Source of the DNA: Clostridiales bacterium
GTDB taxonomy: Bacteria; Bacillota; Clostridia; Christensenellales; Aristaeellaceae
Length of the DNA: 64,000 nt
Assembly: GCA_015056255.1 (NCBI GenBank)
Contig: SVGP01000007.1
Span: forward strand, 1 to 64,000
Direction of reading: 5' to 3'
Numbering within the stretch: position 1 is the first letter of the stretch; every line of letters starts with the position of its first letter. This document shows, piece after piece, positions 18,729 through 26,575 of the stretch. The notes under the pieces were generated by a model. It saw nothing but the letters and a program-made list of their open reading frames with translations. It was not told the origin of the DNA and searched no databases. A program made the translations under genes and the position numbers.

Positions 18729-20480
18729 TTACCTCATTTCGCTGACAAAAGTAAACTCATAATGCCCGATATAAATTCGGGAGCCCGATTTCAATCGAAC
18801 GGAATTCTCGTTTTCCACTTTGACGCCATCAACAACCGTGCCGTTTTTGGACTTCGTGTCCTTCAGATACCAACAATTGTTGACAAACACGAACTCGCAA
18901 TGCCTTTTGCTGACATGCGCATCGCCCGGCAGGACGTATGTCACCATGCTCGCTTCGCGTCCAAGGGACGACCCCGAAAGCAAATCCATCGTTTTTCCGG
19001 CCAGGTTGCCGGCGTTGCAGACCAGCCGGGCCGAATTCACATGGGTAACGGCAGTCGTTTGCGTGTGCTGAACCTGCTCAAAGGGCACAACCTTTACTTT
19101 TGCAATTTTCTCACAGAGTGAAAGATCCTTGCGTATCCATGCGATCAAAGCGTCCAGCAGGGACAAAACGAGAATCGAGCGGAGCAAATGATAGACCACA
19201 AGCCGCATCCGATTGTCGTCCTCCACAGAGACCCACATCCTGGCTAAGGGCATTAAAAGCGATCCGTGCAGCCCCGCGAAGCTGAACGCCGTGTTGAGAA
19301 GCATCATCACGGCATAGCCGATCGGCGCAAACCAGACAGGGGACAGAAGGAGCGCAAGGCCATAGAACAACACCGTTTCCAGAAATAGCACTCCAACTGC
19401 AAGGCCCTGATTCGGCAGCCCTTCTTTTATAATGGGATCCGGATTAGGTACGGGGGGAATCACGGGTTTGGACTCTATGAAGGATTCAGGCCCCAGAGAA
19501 TCATCCACTACGGATTCAAACCCGACGGATTCAGACCTGATTTCCCAGTCGGAACGCCGTTTTTTGTGCGTATCGCCGATCAGGGTTTGCTGGATTTCCA
19601 TCATCAGCTGCTCTATGGTCTGCTGTCGATCCTTGGTATTCAGACTCATTCCGCGCAAAAGCACAAACTCCTGCGGCTCTGAAATCTTGACTCCCATATC
19701 GCACGGACGGGCAATCTGCTCGCCGTTCAATACTCTCACGGAGGATGAAGGGGGAATGGTGTGCGTAATGGCATAATACATTGTGGCGCACATGGAGTAC
19801 ACATCCGTCCATGTACCCTGCCTTTCCGTATTGCCGCTCACCTGTTCATACGGCGAATAGCCCAATTTATACGCCTTCGGGAATGTTTTTGTGAATCCGG
19901 ACCGCGCAACGTGCGCCGCGCCGAAGTCAATCAGTATCGGCACATAATCAGCCGATCCATCCTTGCGAGCCATATAGATATTGTTGGGCGAAATATCGCG
20001 GTGGAGCACGTTCTGGCTATGTACGTACTTAAGAGCATCCAACACGGGAAGCAGCAAATGGTATGCATCTTCGAAACTCAGCTTTTTGTTTTTGTTCAGA
20101 TATCGGGCCAAATCCATACCCTGCAGAAGTTCCATCCCGTAATACGCAGTGTTGTTCTCTTCCAGCGTAAAGTAAACCTTTACAATGTTCGGATGAGCCT
20201 TCAGCGCATGAATGATCTTCGCTTCCCTGCAAAAGCTTCTGAGATGGTTTTGATAAATCTCTTGCTTCTCATACGGAACCAAAACGCTGTTGTCCGCCGC
20301 TCTGGTAACCATTTTCGACGGAAAAAACTCCTTGACGACAATATGCTCATTGCGCGTTTTGTCAAAGGCTTTGTAGGTGATACCGAATCCGCCTTGGCCC
20401 ATGCACTCCTTTAATACGATATTGCCGTCATCGAGTAATGTTCCCGGCGGGAGAATGATACTGCCCGTGTTAGGCTCCAT
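18729..20480 (-). CDS. Membrane Ser/Thr protein kinase with C-terminal FHA domain
   Basis: A 583-residue protein. Residues about 20-290 are a Hanks-type kinase: glycine loop GQGGFG (28-33), ATP-anchoring Lys50, HRD at 160-162 in the variant HRDISPNN, and DFG at 185-187, so it should be active. Residues about 350-440 hold two to four membrane helices. The C-terminus (about 490-580) is an FHA domain with LGREAS, SKRHCEF and SKNGTVVDG. No PASTA repeats are present, so it differs from PknB/PrkC. Three bases separate it from the FHA gene upstream. Its Shine-Dalgarno GGGAGG lies inside that gene's end. It probably phosphorylates the pTxxD motifs of its operon partners. Confidence 0.93.
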   Translation of the reverse strand: MEPNTGSIILPPGTLLDDGNIVLKECMGQGGFGITYKAFDKTRNEHIVVKEFFPSKMVTRAADNSVLVPYEKQEIYQNHLRSFCREAKIIHALKAHPNIVKVYFTLEENNTAYYGMELLQGMDLARYLNKNKKLSFEDAYHLLLPVLDALKYVHSQNVLHRDISPNNIYMARKDGSADYVPILIDFGAAHVARSGFTKTFPKAYKLGYSPYEQVSGNTERQGTWTDVYSMCATMYYAITHTIPPSSSVRVLNGEQIARPCDMGVKISEPQEFVLLRGMSLNTKDRQQTIEQLMMEIQQTLIGDTHKKRRSDWEIRSESVGFESVVDDSLGPESFIESKPVIPPVPNPDPIIKEGLPNQGLAVGVLFLETVLFYGLALLLSPVWFAPIGYAVMMLLNTAFSFAGLHGSLLMPLARMWVSVEDDNRMRLVVYHLLRSILVLSLLDALIAWIRKDLSLCEKIAKVKVVPFEQVQHTQTTAVTHVNSARLVCNAGNLAGKTMDLLSGSSLGREASMVTYVLPGDAHVSKRHCEFVFVNNCWYLKDTKSKNGTVVDGVKVENENSVRLKSGSRIYIGHYEFTFVSEMR

Positions 20481-20483
20481 GGA

Positions 20484-21050
20484 TTATTCCTCCCAGCTGA
20501 ACTTTTCGCCGCACAGGGGGATGAACACCAGATCCGTATCGCCAATGGAAATTCTGTCGTAAGCTACCAGAGGACGGGATACGGCGTCCAGCGGTTCGTC
20601 ATTGCAATAAGCAATGTTTTCAGCCGTGCCATGCGAAGCGGTCGTAAAGCGACGATTTCTGGTGTCGTAGGTTACGCGGGCCATACCCTTGCTGCTGACC
20701 TTGCGGTCGGGAATGTTGATGTCCCACTGAACGCCGCCCTTAACGTTGCGTCCAATGTAATTGTGTCCGCTGTGGAGTCTGAAGTCCTGACCCTTAAGGT
20801 CGCCATGAACGCAGATCAGCCAGCCAACCGTAGCATGGGTGTTTTCAACGTTCTCACCAGCGTCGATGATCGTCTCGCCCTGATCTTCATTGGTGGAAAC
20901 ATCAGAGTCAAGCTGCGTTGCGCCGGCGGTTTCGTCAGCAATCGGATTTAAGCCTCTCTCGTAGCCAATGGGCGCCTGGGTAACCTTGTCGCTGATGGGG
21001 GCAACCGTAGAACCGAAGTCATTATCGAAAAATTCATTTCTGCGTGACAT
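20484..21050 (-). CDS. Soluble FHA-domain protein with Thr/Asp-rich N-terminus
   Basis: A 188-residue cytoplasmic protein. The first 80 residues are acidic and disordered-looking and include GETIIDAGEN, a Thr-x-x-Asp site that a kinase and an FHA domain could recognise. The rest is FHA-like with YIGRN, but the usual SxxH core is VSSKGMARV, lacking the His, and the Asn-Gly motif is not clear. This is reminiscent of small FHA switches such as GarA/OdhI, which have an N-terminal phospho-Thr, though its targets are unknown. A degenerate FHA may bind protein without phosphate. Confidence 0.8.
   Translation of the reverse strand: MSRRNEFFDNDFGSTVAPISDKVTQAPIGYERGLNPIADETAGATQLDSDVSTNEDQGETIIDAGENVENTHATVGWLICVHGDLKGQDFRLHSGHNYIGRNVKGGVQWDINIPDRKVSSKGMARVTYDTRNRRFTTASHGTAENIAYCNDEPLDAVSRPLVAYDRISIGDTDLVFIPLCGEKFSWEE
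20862..20879 (-). other. Candidate pTxxD motif in the small FHA protein
   Basis: Encodes GETIID in the acidic N-terminal tail. Position and sequence resemble the phospho-switch tails of GarA/OdhI-like FHA proteins. Confidence 0.45.
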
Positions 21051-21097
21051 AGTTTATGTTCTCCTCTCAATATATGTTTTTCTCTGTACTTCTTTTA

Positions 21098-22393
21098 TTA
21101 GCTCAGTTTGACGCTCTCGTTCTCAGAACCAAGCGACAGCTTCTGGCCGCGATGCCACGTTGCAGTCTGTCCCTTTTCAATCTTAACGCCCTCGATGAAG
21201 GTGCCGTAGGTCGAATTTTCGTCCCTTACGACTACGGTCTTTCCATCAAACTTCACGCTGCAGTGTCTGCGGCTGACGCCCTGAGCGCCGCTCAGCTGAA
21301 CATTGCAGGATACATCCGAACCCAATACGCAAACAGTGCCGGGCTTTAAATCGAAGCTCCTGCCGCTCAGAACGCCATTGACGCCGGTAATGGTGCGCTT
21401 CGATCCGGGCTTTTTCTGCTGCTTAAGCGAGGACATTACAATCACTGCTACTACGGCAATAATCAGAACCGCAAGGACGATGATGCCGATGAGCTGAGCA
21501 GTCTCCAGGCCTCCGCCTACCAGATAGGGTACGCGCTCGGAATCCAGCATGCGGACTACTTCATTGATGCTTGTTGCATAAGCAATACCCTTGGCATTGG
21601 CTGCGGACATTGTATGTACGCCCAGTACATAACCCTTAGCGTCAACAAGCGGACCGCCGGAGTTGCCGCCGTTTGTATCTACATTGTGCTGAATCAGTTC
21701 GCCCTCGCTGTAGCCGGATTCCGCTCTGCTGGTTACATTGCTGATAATACCATTATTAACGGTCATGTGGTCAAGCGTCGAGGTTAAGCTGTCCGCCATA
21801 TCAACAACTCTCGTTGCCGCTGCCGGGAAGCCCAGCACATATACATCTTCATGACGGTTAGCCAATTCGCCATCTTCGAAGGGGCGAAGTTTCGCAGGTT
21901 TTCTAACATTCGTGGGAGTATGGATGTACAAAAGAGCAATGTCTGCGTCTTCGCTGACATATTGTACTTTGGCGGGGATCATGTTCTGGCTGGTTTCGTA
22001 AACGATATAGGCGCTGGACAAAATGGCAAATCCGCGGCGCGTTATGACGGAACCTGTGCTCTGACCTGCATTATAATCCTCTACCGTAACATATTCGATT
22101 TCAGAATCTTCAACTACATGACGATTCGTAACGAAATATCTGACTTCTTTGGGATTGTCGCCAACTGCAAAGCCGCTGCCGATGTAACCTGAGGTATTGG
22201 TAACCGGGGTCAGAGATCCACCTTCATAGAGGTAAAAATTAGTAATTCTGTTTCCCTGTGCATCATAATACGCATACTCCGCATAAATGCGCACTACGCT
22301 TTCCTTTGCTTCCTGAATCGGATCCTTTCCGCAGGCCGTCAGGGAAACCAGCATCATGACTACCATGACCAGCAGTAAAAGTCTTTTCTTCAT
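21098..22393 (-). CDS. Lipoprotein trypsin-like serine protease with TM and cytoplasmic FHA
   Basis: A 431-residue protein. It opens with a lipobox (SLTAC, Cys21). A trypsin/HtrA-type protease domain follows with a complete triad: His92 (VTNRHVV), Asp151 (EDADIALL) and Ser245 (GGNSGGP). No PDZ domain is seen. One membrane helix (about 305-325) leads to a cytoplasmic FHA domain with GSDVSC, SRRHCSV and NSTYGTFIEG. So proteolysis happens outside while the FHA reads Thr phosphorylation inside; signal could run either way across the membrane. Ribosome binding site AGAGGAG. Being both lipidated and membrane-spanning is unusual. Confidence 0.9.
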   Translation of the reverse strand: MKKRLLLLVMVVMMLVSLTACGKDPIQEAKESVVRIYAEYAYYDAQGNRITNFYLYEGGSLTPVTNTSGYIGSGFAVGDNPKEVRYFVTNRHVVEDSEIEYVTVEDYNAGQSTGSVITRRGFAILSSAYIVYETSQNMIPAKVQYVSEDADIALLYIHTPTNVRKPAKLRPFEDGELANRHEDVYVLGFPAAATRVVDMADSLTSTLDHMTVNNGIISNVTSRAESGYSEGELIQHNVDTNGGNSGGPLVDAKGYVLGVHTMSAANAKGIAYATSINEVVRMLDSERVPYLVGGGLETAQLIGIIVLAVLIIAVVAVIVMSSLKQQKKPGSKRTITGVNGVLSGRSFDLKPGTVCVLGSDVSCNVQLSGAQGVSRRHCSVKFDGKTVVVRDENSTYGTFIEGVKIEKGQTATWHRGQKLSLGSENESVKLS

Positions 22394-22416
22394 GAGTTTC
22401 TCTCCTCTTTCTTATG

Positions 22417-23394
22417 TTATGCGATGGATAAACCTATTACAATGATCGTAGCATTGTCCTGCGCAGGTTTGTTTTTGGCCTCTATGAGCGCCGTAATTCT
22501 CAGCGCCGCTTCCTCGGGCGGGCAAGCCAGCGCAGCGCACATTTCGTCTTCATTCACGGTACCGAAAACGCCGTCGCTCATGAGAACGATTTTGTCTCCC
22601 GGCAAAAGGCGCATCGGTTCAAGCGTGCGATCGATCTGCCTGAGATTTTCTTTGCCCACAAATGAAGTAAGCGCTTTGTTCTTGTGAGCGTCCGAAGGAA
22701 CGGTCATGCCGTTGATCGCCCGCTCCTCATCGTTGTCCCTGAGCATGATGTGCTCGCGGTTCAGCGTAAGGAGAACGCCTGCACGGTACAGCGCGATGCG
22801 GCTGTCGCCGATGGACAAAAGCCACATCGACCATTTCTTGATCAATACGGAAACCAGCGTCGAGCCGCACATTTTTCCGTTTCGATTCAATTCCAGCACC
22901 TTTTTCTGCGCGTTCGCCGCAGCATAAAGGATTTCTTCGGCAGGCTTTCGAAGGCCGTCTTCGGAAAGGAACGACGCGCGTATGCTCTGCGCAACCGTCA
23001 TGCTGGCCAGATCGCCGTTGCTCAAACCGCCGATGCCGTCGGCAACTGCGGCAAGCAGGCCGCGCATCGTCAGACTGCTGCGGTTCTTCCACTCAGAGCA
23101 ATACAGGGAATCCTGCTGGTTTTTTCTCGAGCCGCAAATCGAACTGGTACCAACTCTGATTACAGGCCAGCCGTCATCGGGTATCTGATCATCCCCGTCC
23201 GCCTCATTGTCATCGATTACTGTTTTTTCGTCCCCATTGCTCGCAGACGCCCGAACAATGGGCTGCGTGTCCTCGTTTGACGCTTGCGTAGCATCATCCG
23301 ACGCCTGTTCCTGAGAACGTTTTCTCCAATACACAACATACCAGGCAACTGCCGCAATGACTAAAACAACTGCTACTCCAATGAAAATCTTCAA
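22417..23394 (-). CDS. Membrane-anchored PP2C-type protein phosphatase
   Basis: A 325-residue protein with one N-terminal membrane helix (about 3-22), then an acidic linker and a PP2C domain (about 80-325). The metal-binding motifs are NQQDS, ADGIGG, SIGDSR, LMSDG and AQDNAT, so it should be an active Mn/Mg-dependent Ser/Thr phosphatase. The linker contains KTVIDDNEADGDD, a further TxxD site. The start is TTG at 23394 with GGGAGG 11 nt upstream; no ATG fits. It should reverse the operon kinases. Confidence 0.92.
   Translation of the reverse strand: MKIFIGVAVVLVIAAVAWYVVYWRKRSQEQASDDATQASNEDTQPIVRASASNGDEKTVIDDNEADGDDQIPDDGWPVIRVGTSSICGSRKNQQDSLYCSEWKNRSSLTMRGLLAAVADGIGGLSNGDLASMTVAQSIRASFLSEDGLRKPAEEILYAAANAQKKVLELNRNGKMCGSTLVSVLIKKWSMWLLSIGDSRIALYRAGVLLTLNREHIMLRDNDEERAINGMTVPSDAHKNKALTSFVGKENLRQIDRTLEPMRLLPGDKIVLMSDGVFGTVNEDEMCAALACPPEEAALRITALIEAKNKPAQDNATIIVIGLSIA
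23209..23226 (-). other. Candidate pTxxD motif in PP2C linker
   Basis: Encodes KTVIDD in the acidic linker between the membrane helix and the phosphatase domain. It is the third protein of the operon with a T-[IV]-[IV]-D motif. Confidence 0.45.
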
Positions 23395-23460
23395 AGTTTA
23401 AAACACCTCCCATCTCGTTCATTCGTTGCATTTCATCTTCTAAACACAAGCTTTCGGCTG

Positions 23461-24213
23461 CTATTCAACAACTGCTACGATTATACTACCATTGTCCTGT
23501 CCGGACTTTTTTTTCGTTTCCACAGCCTGAATAACTTCATCCGCAACGCGGCTCTTTTTCGCCGTCAGCAGTGAAAGCAACTCCTTATCGTCCAGGGTAC
23601 CGGAAATACCGTCGCTCATCAGGGCGATTCTGTCGCCCTTTGCAAGCGTAAAAGGCGCTGTGCATATGTCCAATGAAATCGGTGAGTTTGATCCCATAAA
23701 CATAGTTACTGCATCGCGCAGCAAATTGCCCTGTGCATCCTCCTTTCCCAAGTATCCCAAAGCAACATTTTCATCTATCTTTGCGCCCATTACCTGCGGA
23801 CGATTGAGCCAAATCAATCCGTCGCTTCTGACCAAGGCAAGACGGCTGTCTCCAACGGAAAGAAAGGCGCATTTTCTTTTGCGGATCAGTACGGCTACCA
23901 GAGTCGTTCCCCCGCCCTCCTCCGCTTCCTCGTTCAAGGCTGCGGCTTTTTTCTGCGCTGAGTCGAAGCAGCTGATCAGGGTTTCCTTCATTGACAGTTC
24001 GGGATCAACGGATAAGAAAGCATATTGCATCTCATCCGCCACCAGCTGGCTGAATACATCCCCATTCGCCATGCCGCCCATGCCGTCAGACAAAACCAGC
24101 AACAGTCCCCTTTCTGCAAACACACTGTTCGACGACACGCTGATAGCGTCCTCCTGACGGCTTCGATCTCCTATGAGTTGAGCCATTCTTACTGTGCATT
24201 TATAACGAGACAC
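23461..24213 (-). CDS. Soluble PP2C-type protein phosphatase
   Basis: A 250-residue cytoplasmic phosphatase with the PP2C motifs RSRQEDA, SDGMGG, SVGDSR, LMSDG and GQDNGS, covering the whole protein. It is a second, untethered paralogue of the phosphatase encoded next to it (66-bp gap). Start chosen is GTG at 24213, with AGGAGG 12 nt upstream; it keeps the first beta-strand before the RQED motif. A TTG further upstream (24270) or ATG at 24186 are alternatives. Together with the membrane-bound copy it would set both cytoplasmic and local phosphorylation levels. Confidence 0.88.
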   Translation of the reverse strand: MSRYKCTVRMAQLIGDRSRQEDAISVSSNSVFAERGLLLVLSDGMGGMANGDVFSQLVADEMQYAFLSVDPELSMKETLISCFDSAQKKAAALNEEAEEGGGTTLVAVLIRKRKCAFLSVGDSRLALVRSDGLIWLNRPQVMGAKIDENVALGYLGKEDAQGNLLRDAVTMFMGSNSPISLDICTAPFTLAKGDRIALMSDGISGTLDDKELLSLLTAKKSRVADEVIQAVETKKKSGQDNGSIIVAVVE

Positions 24214-24310
24214 GTTCTGATATCGCCTCCTATCGACATTACTTAACCCCTTCGTCCGGCTTCCTGCCAAGCCGCATTTCCTTATCGGAATGTCGCCGGA
24301 ATCAAGAATT

Positions 24311-26275
24311 CTAACGATCCGGGCTTACCACGCTGGCGCCAGGGAACTGCTCGCACAGCTGAAGGACTACCGGGTTATTTTGGTTTCCATAGATGGTTTT
24401 TATATTGCAGCCGGAAAAGGCGGACGCGCCCATCGCGACCACATTGTCGGGAATCGTAATTTCTTCCAAACTGCTGCAGTTATAAAACGCTTTTTCTCCA
24501 ATATAGTACAGGCTTTTGGGCATTTTTACTTCTTTAAGTAAGCTGCACTGTTCAAATGTGCCTTTCCGAATGAAGGTTAATCCATCCGGCAGCGTTACGG
24601 CATTCAGCTCTTTACAGCCGGAAAACGCGTATTTTCCAATACTGGTCACGCGCTCGGGAACCTCGATGTGTAAAAGACGGTAGCAGTTATGGAATGCGTA
24701 ATCATCAATTGTATAAAGCGTACTGGGAAGCTCTATCAGGCGTAGATAACTGTTTTCACCTGAGATCGTAACGCCGTCCATGTCGATTTCCGTTTCTGCG
24801 TAAAAAGCGCCTTTCCCAATATGCGTCACGCCTTCCGGTACTTTAACAGCCTCCCTTGTTTTAAAATTCTCATCCATACCGGTAATGATCAGCGAATATT
24901 CCTTTTCCTCGCTGGTGAAAAACCTCATATCATACGTTTGGGCTTCGTCCATCGCCACCCTCTGATCAGGCGCAGGCGCGTTAGTCGGCATGGGACGAAC
25001 GTTTGTATCCTCAAGCTTTGCGCCAAATTCATCCATCAGATAGAGTACGAAAGGATTTTCATGATTGCCTTTAATGATTGTATCCGAGGTTAGCCCGTCT
25101 ACATACTCTATTTCCCTCTGATTATCCGGGATTGAGATGTAAGAAAACCGTTCCTGCGTTTGCGTCTGATTCGGTATGATATCCTTGGGCTTCAAAAAAA
25201 ATAATCCTGCCGAGACGGCGATTGCCAGGCATATCATGCCGACAACCTTCTTTCGTCCCTGTCCCTTGGGTTTTACCTTCTCCTCTTTGACTGTGGCAAA
25301 CGCTTTTTCCAGCTGCTTCATGTCGCTAAAGCGATCATCGCACCTGAGACTCATGCCCTTTAATAATACCGCTTCCTGGCTGGCCGGTATATCGGAGCCC
25401 AGCTTACTGGGCGGCGTAAGCACTTCGTTATAGGCGATAAAGTCGGTCGCATCCGGCGGAGTTACGCCTGTGAGCGCATAATACATCGTCGCACAATACG
25501 CATATTCATCTGTGCGCGCATCCTGCTGACCGTTATGGCTGTACTGCTCAATCGGCGCGTATCCGGAACGCAGCGTTGTCGTTGCGGAACTCGTCGACTT
25601 TTTTTCTCCGTCCTTAATTGCCTGCGAGATGCCAAAATCCAACAGCACGGCTTCTCCGTCGTCGGAACGAATCATGATATTGTCGGGACTGATATCTCTG
25701 TGAATAATGCCCCTCTGATGAATGGCATGCAAAACCGGCAGCAGCGAACCCAGTAGCCTGTATGCTTCCGTCCACGGCAGCCGTTTATTTTCATATCTTT
25801 CCAAATATTTGGTCAGCGTTTCACCCGGTATGTATTCCATGACAATATATACCGTATTGTTTTCAAGAAACGCATTGAACAGGCGAACCACCTTTGGCAT
25901 TGCGCCAAGATCCAGCATCGTCCTGCCTTCATGAAGCGCGCTTGCGCGTCCCTTTTCAAAGTCCTCCATAAGGCTTCCGCTCAGCGGCTGAACGTTTGCG
26001 GTATCGCCCTGCCTTGTCGTTGTTTCCTTTGGAAGGTATTCCTTTATGGCGATGGTTCGATCCAGCACCAAATCCTTTCCAATATAGGTCGCGCCAAAGC
26101 CGCCCCGACCCAGGCATCTGCCCGTCAGATATTGACCATGCAAAAGACAGCCGTTCAGCAACCCTGCCCCATTTCTTCGGAAGCGATTATCGTGACCGCA
26201 TCGGGGGCACACCTGCTGTTCGTCTCCAACAAGCTCCCCCATGCACGAAAAGCAATATTTTTTGTCGCTGTTCAA
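24311..26275 (-). CDS. Transmembrane Ser/Thr kinase with zinc ribbon and BspA-type LRR ectodomain
   Basis: A 654-residue protein. An N-terminal zinc ribbon (Cys8, 11, 23, 26) leads into a Hanks kinase (about 50-310): glycine loop GRGGFG 56-61, Lys78, HRD 192-194 in HRDISPDN, DFG 213-215. One membrane helix lies near 345-365. Outside, residues about 480-640 form BspA-type (LRR_5) repeats such as TSIGKYAFSGC and YYIGEKAFYNC. The repeats probably sense a surface or host ligand. It is the first gene of the signalling operon. The start is TTG at 26275 with GGGAAGG upstream; no ATG gives a complete zinc ribbon. Confidence 0.92.
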   Translation of the reverse strand: MNSDKKYCFSCMGELVGDEQQVCPRCGHDNRFRRNGAGLLNGCLLHGQYLTGRCLGRGGFGATYIGKDLVLDRTIAIKEYLPKETTTRQGDTANVQPLSGSLMEDFEKGRASALHEGRTMLDLGAMPKVVRLFNAFLENNTVYIVMEYIPGETLTKYLERYENKRLPWTEAYRLLGSLLPVLHAIHQRGIIHRDISPDNIMIRSDDGEAVLLDFGISQAIKDGEKKSTSSATTTLRSGYAPIEQYSHNGQQDARTDEYAYCATMYYALTGVTPPDATDFIAYNEVLTPPSKLGSDIPASQEAVLLKGMSLRCDDRFSDMKQLEKAFATVKEEKVKPKGQGRKKVVGMICLAIAVSAGLFFLKPKDIIPNQTQTQERFSYISIPDNQREIEYVDGLTSDTIIKGNHENPFVLYLMDEFGAKLEDTNVRPMPTNAPAPDQRVAMDEAQTYDMRFFTSEEKEYSLIITGMDENFKTREAVKVPEGVTHIGKGAFYAETEIDMDGVTISGENSYLRLIELPSTLYTIDDYAFHNCYRLLHIEVPERVTSIGKYAFSGCKELNAVTLPDGLTFIRKGTFEQCSLLKEVKMPKSLYYIGEKAFYNCSSLEEITIPDNVVAMGASAFSGCNIKTIYGNQNNPVVLQLCEQFPGASVVSPDR

Positions 26276-26341
26276 CTGTATTCTTCCCTTCCCTGGCGCT
26301 CGGAATGCACTGACGCTGTCTCGCAATTTCTTTTAACTTAT

Positions 26342-26370
26342 ATTTTATCACACAGTTGTTTCCCCTTCAA
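26342..26370 (-). promoter_or_regulatory. Promoter of the FHA/kinase/PP2C operon
   Basis: On the minus strand TTGAAG (26365-26370) and TAAAAT (26342-26347) are 17 bp apart, about 70 bp upstream of the TTG start. It is the only clear promoter seen for the seven genes, whose gaps are 3-97 bp. Confidence 0.7.
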
Positions 26371-26494
26371 GCGTTTTCACCGTTTCTACTCATCAATAAT
26401 ATATTAAAATTGTCATAATAAAATAATCAAAGAATTGCTCTGCGGGTTCATACGGCGTGTTTTTGCCGGCGAATCGGCAACCGGGATGAGAAAA

Positions 26495-26564
26495 GCCGAT
26501 CGCAAAAAAACCTGCGACCCTCGAAAACATGTTTCATCGGGTCGCAGGTTTATTGCGATCGGGC
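26495..26564 (-). terminator. Intrinsic terminator after the UroD-like gene
   Basis: CCTGCGACCC pairs with GGGTCGCAGG across an 18-nt loop and is followed by seven Ts on the minus strand. Outer arms GCGATCG extend the palindrome. It ends the ABC/sugar locus and insulates the signalling operon. The 300 bp between 26276 and 26575 hold only this and the operon promoter. Confidence 0.85.
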
Positions 26565-26575
26565 GTGTATGCTTT

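Noticed and set aside
17160-26275. Type VII secretion or type VI-like cluster around the FHA and kinase genes
   Set aside because: No EssC-type ATPase, WXG100 proteins, or T6SS genes are present in or next to the operon.
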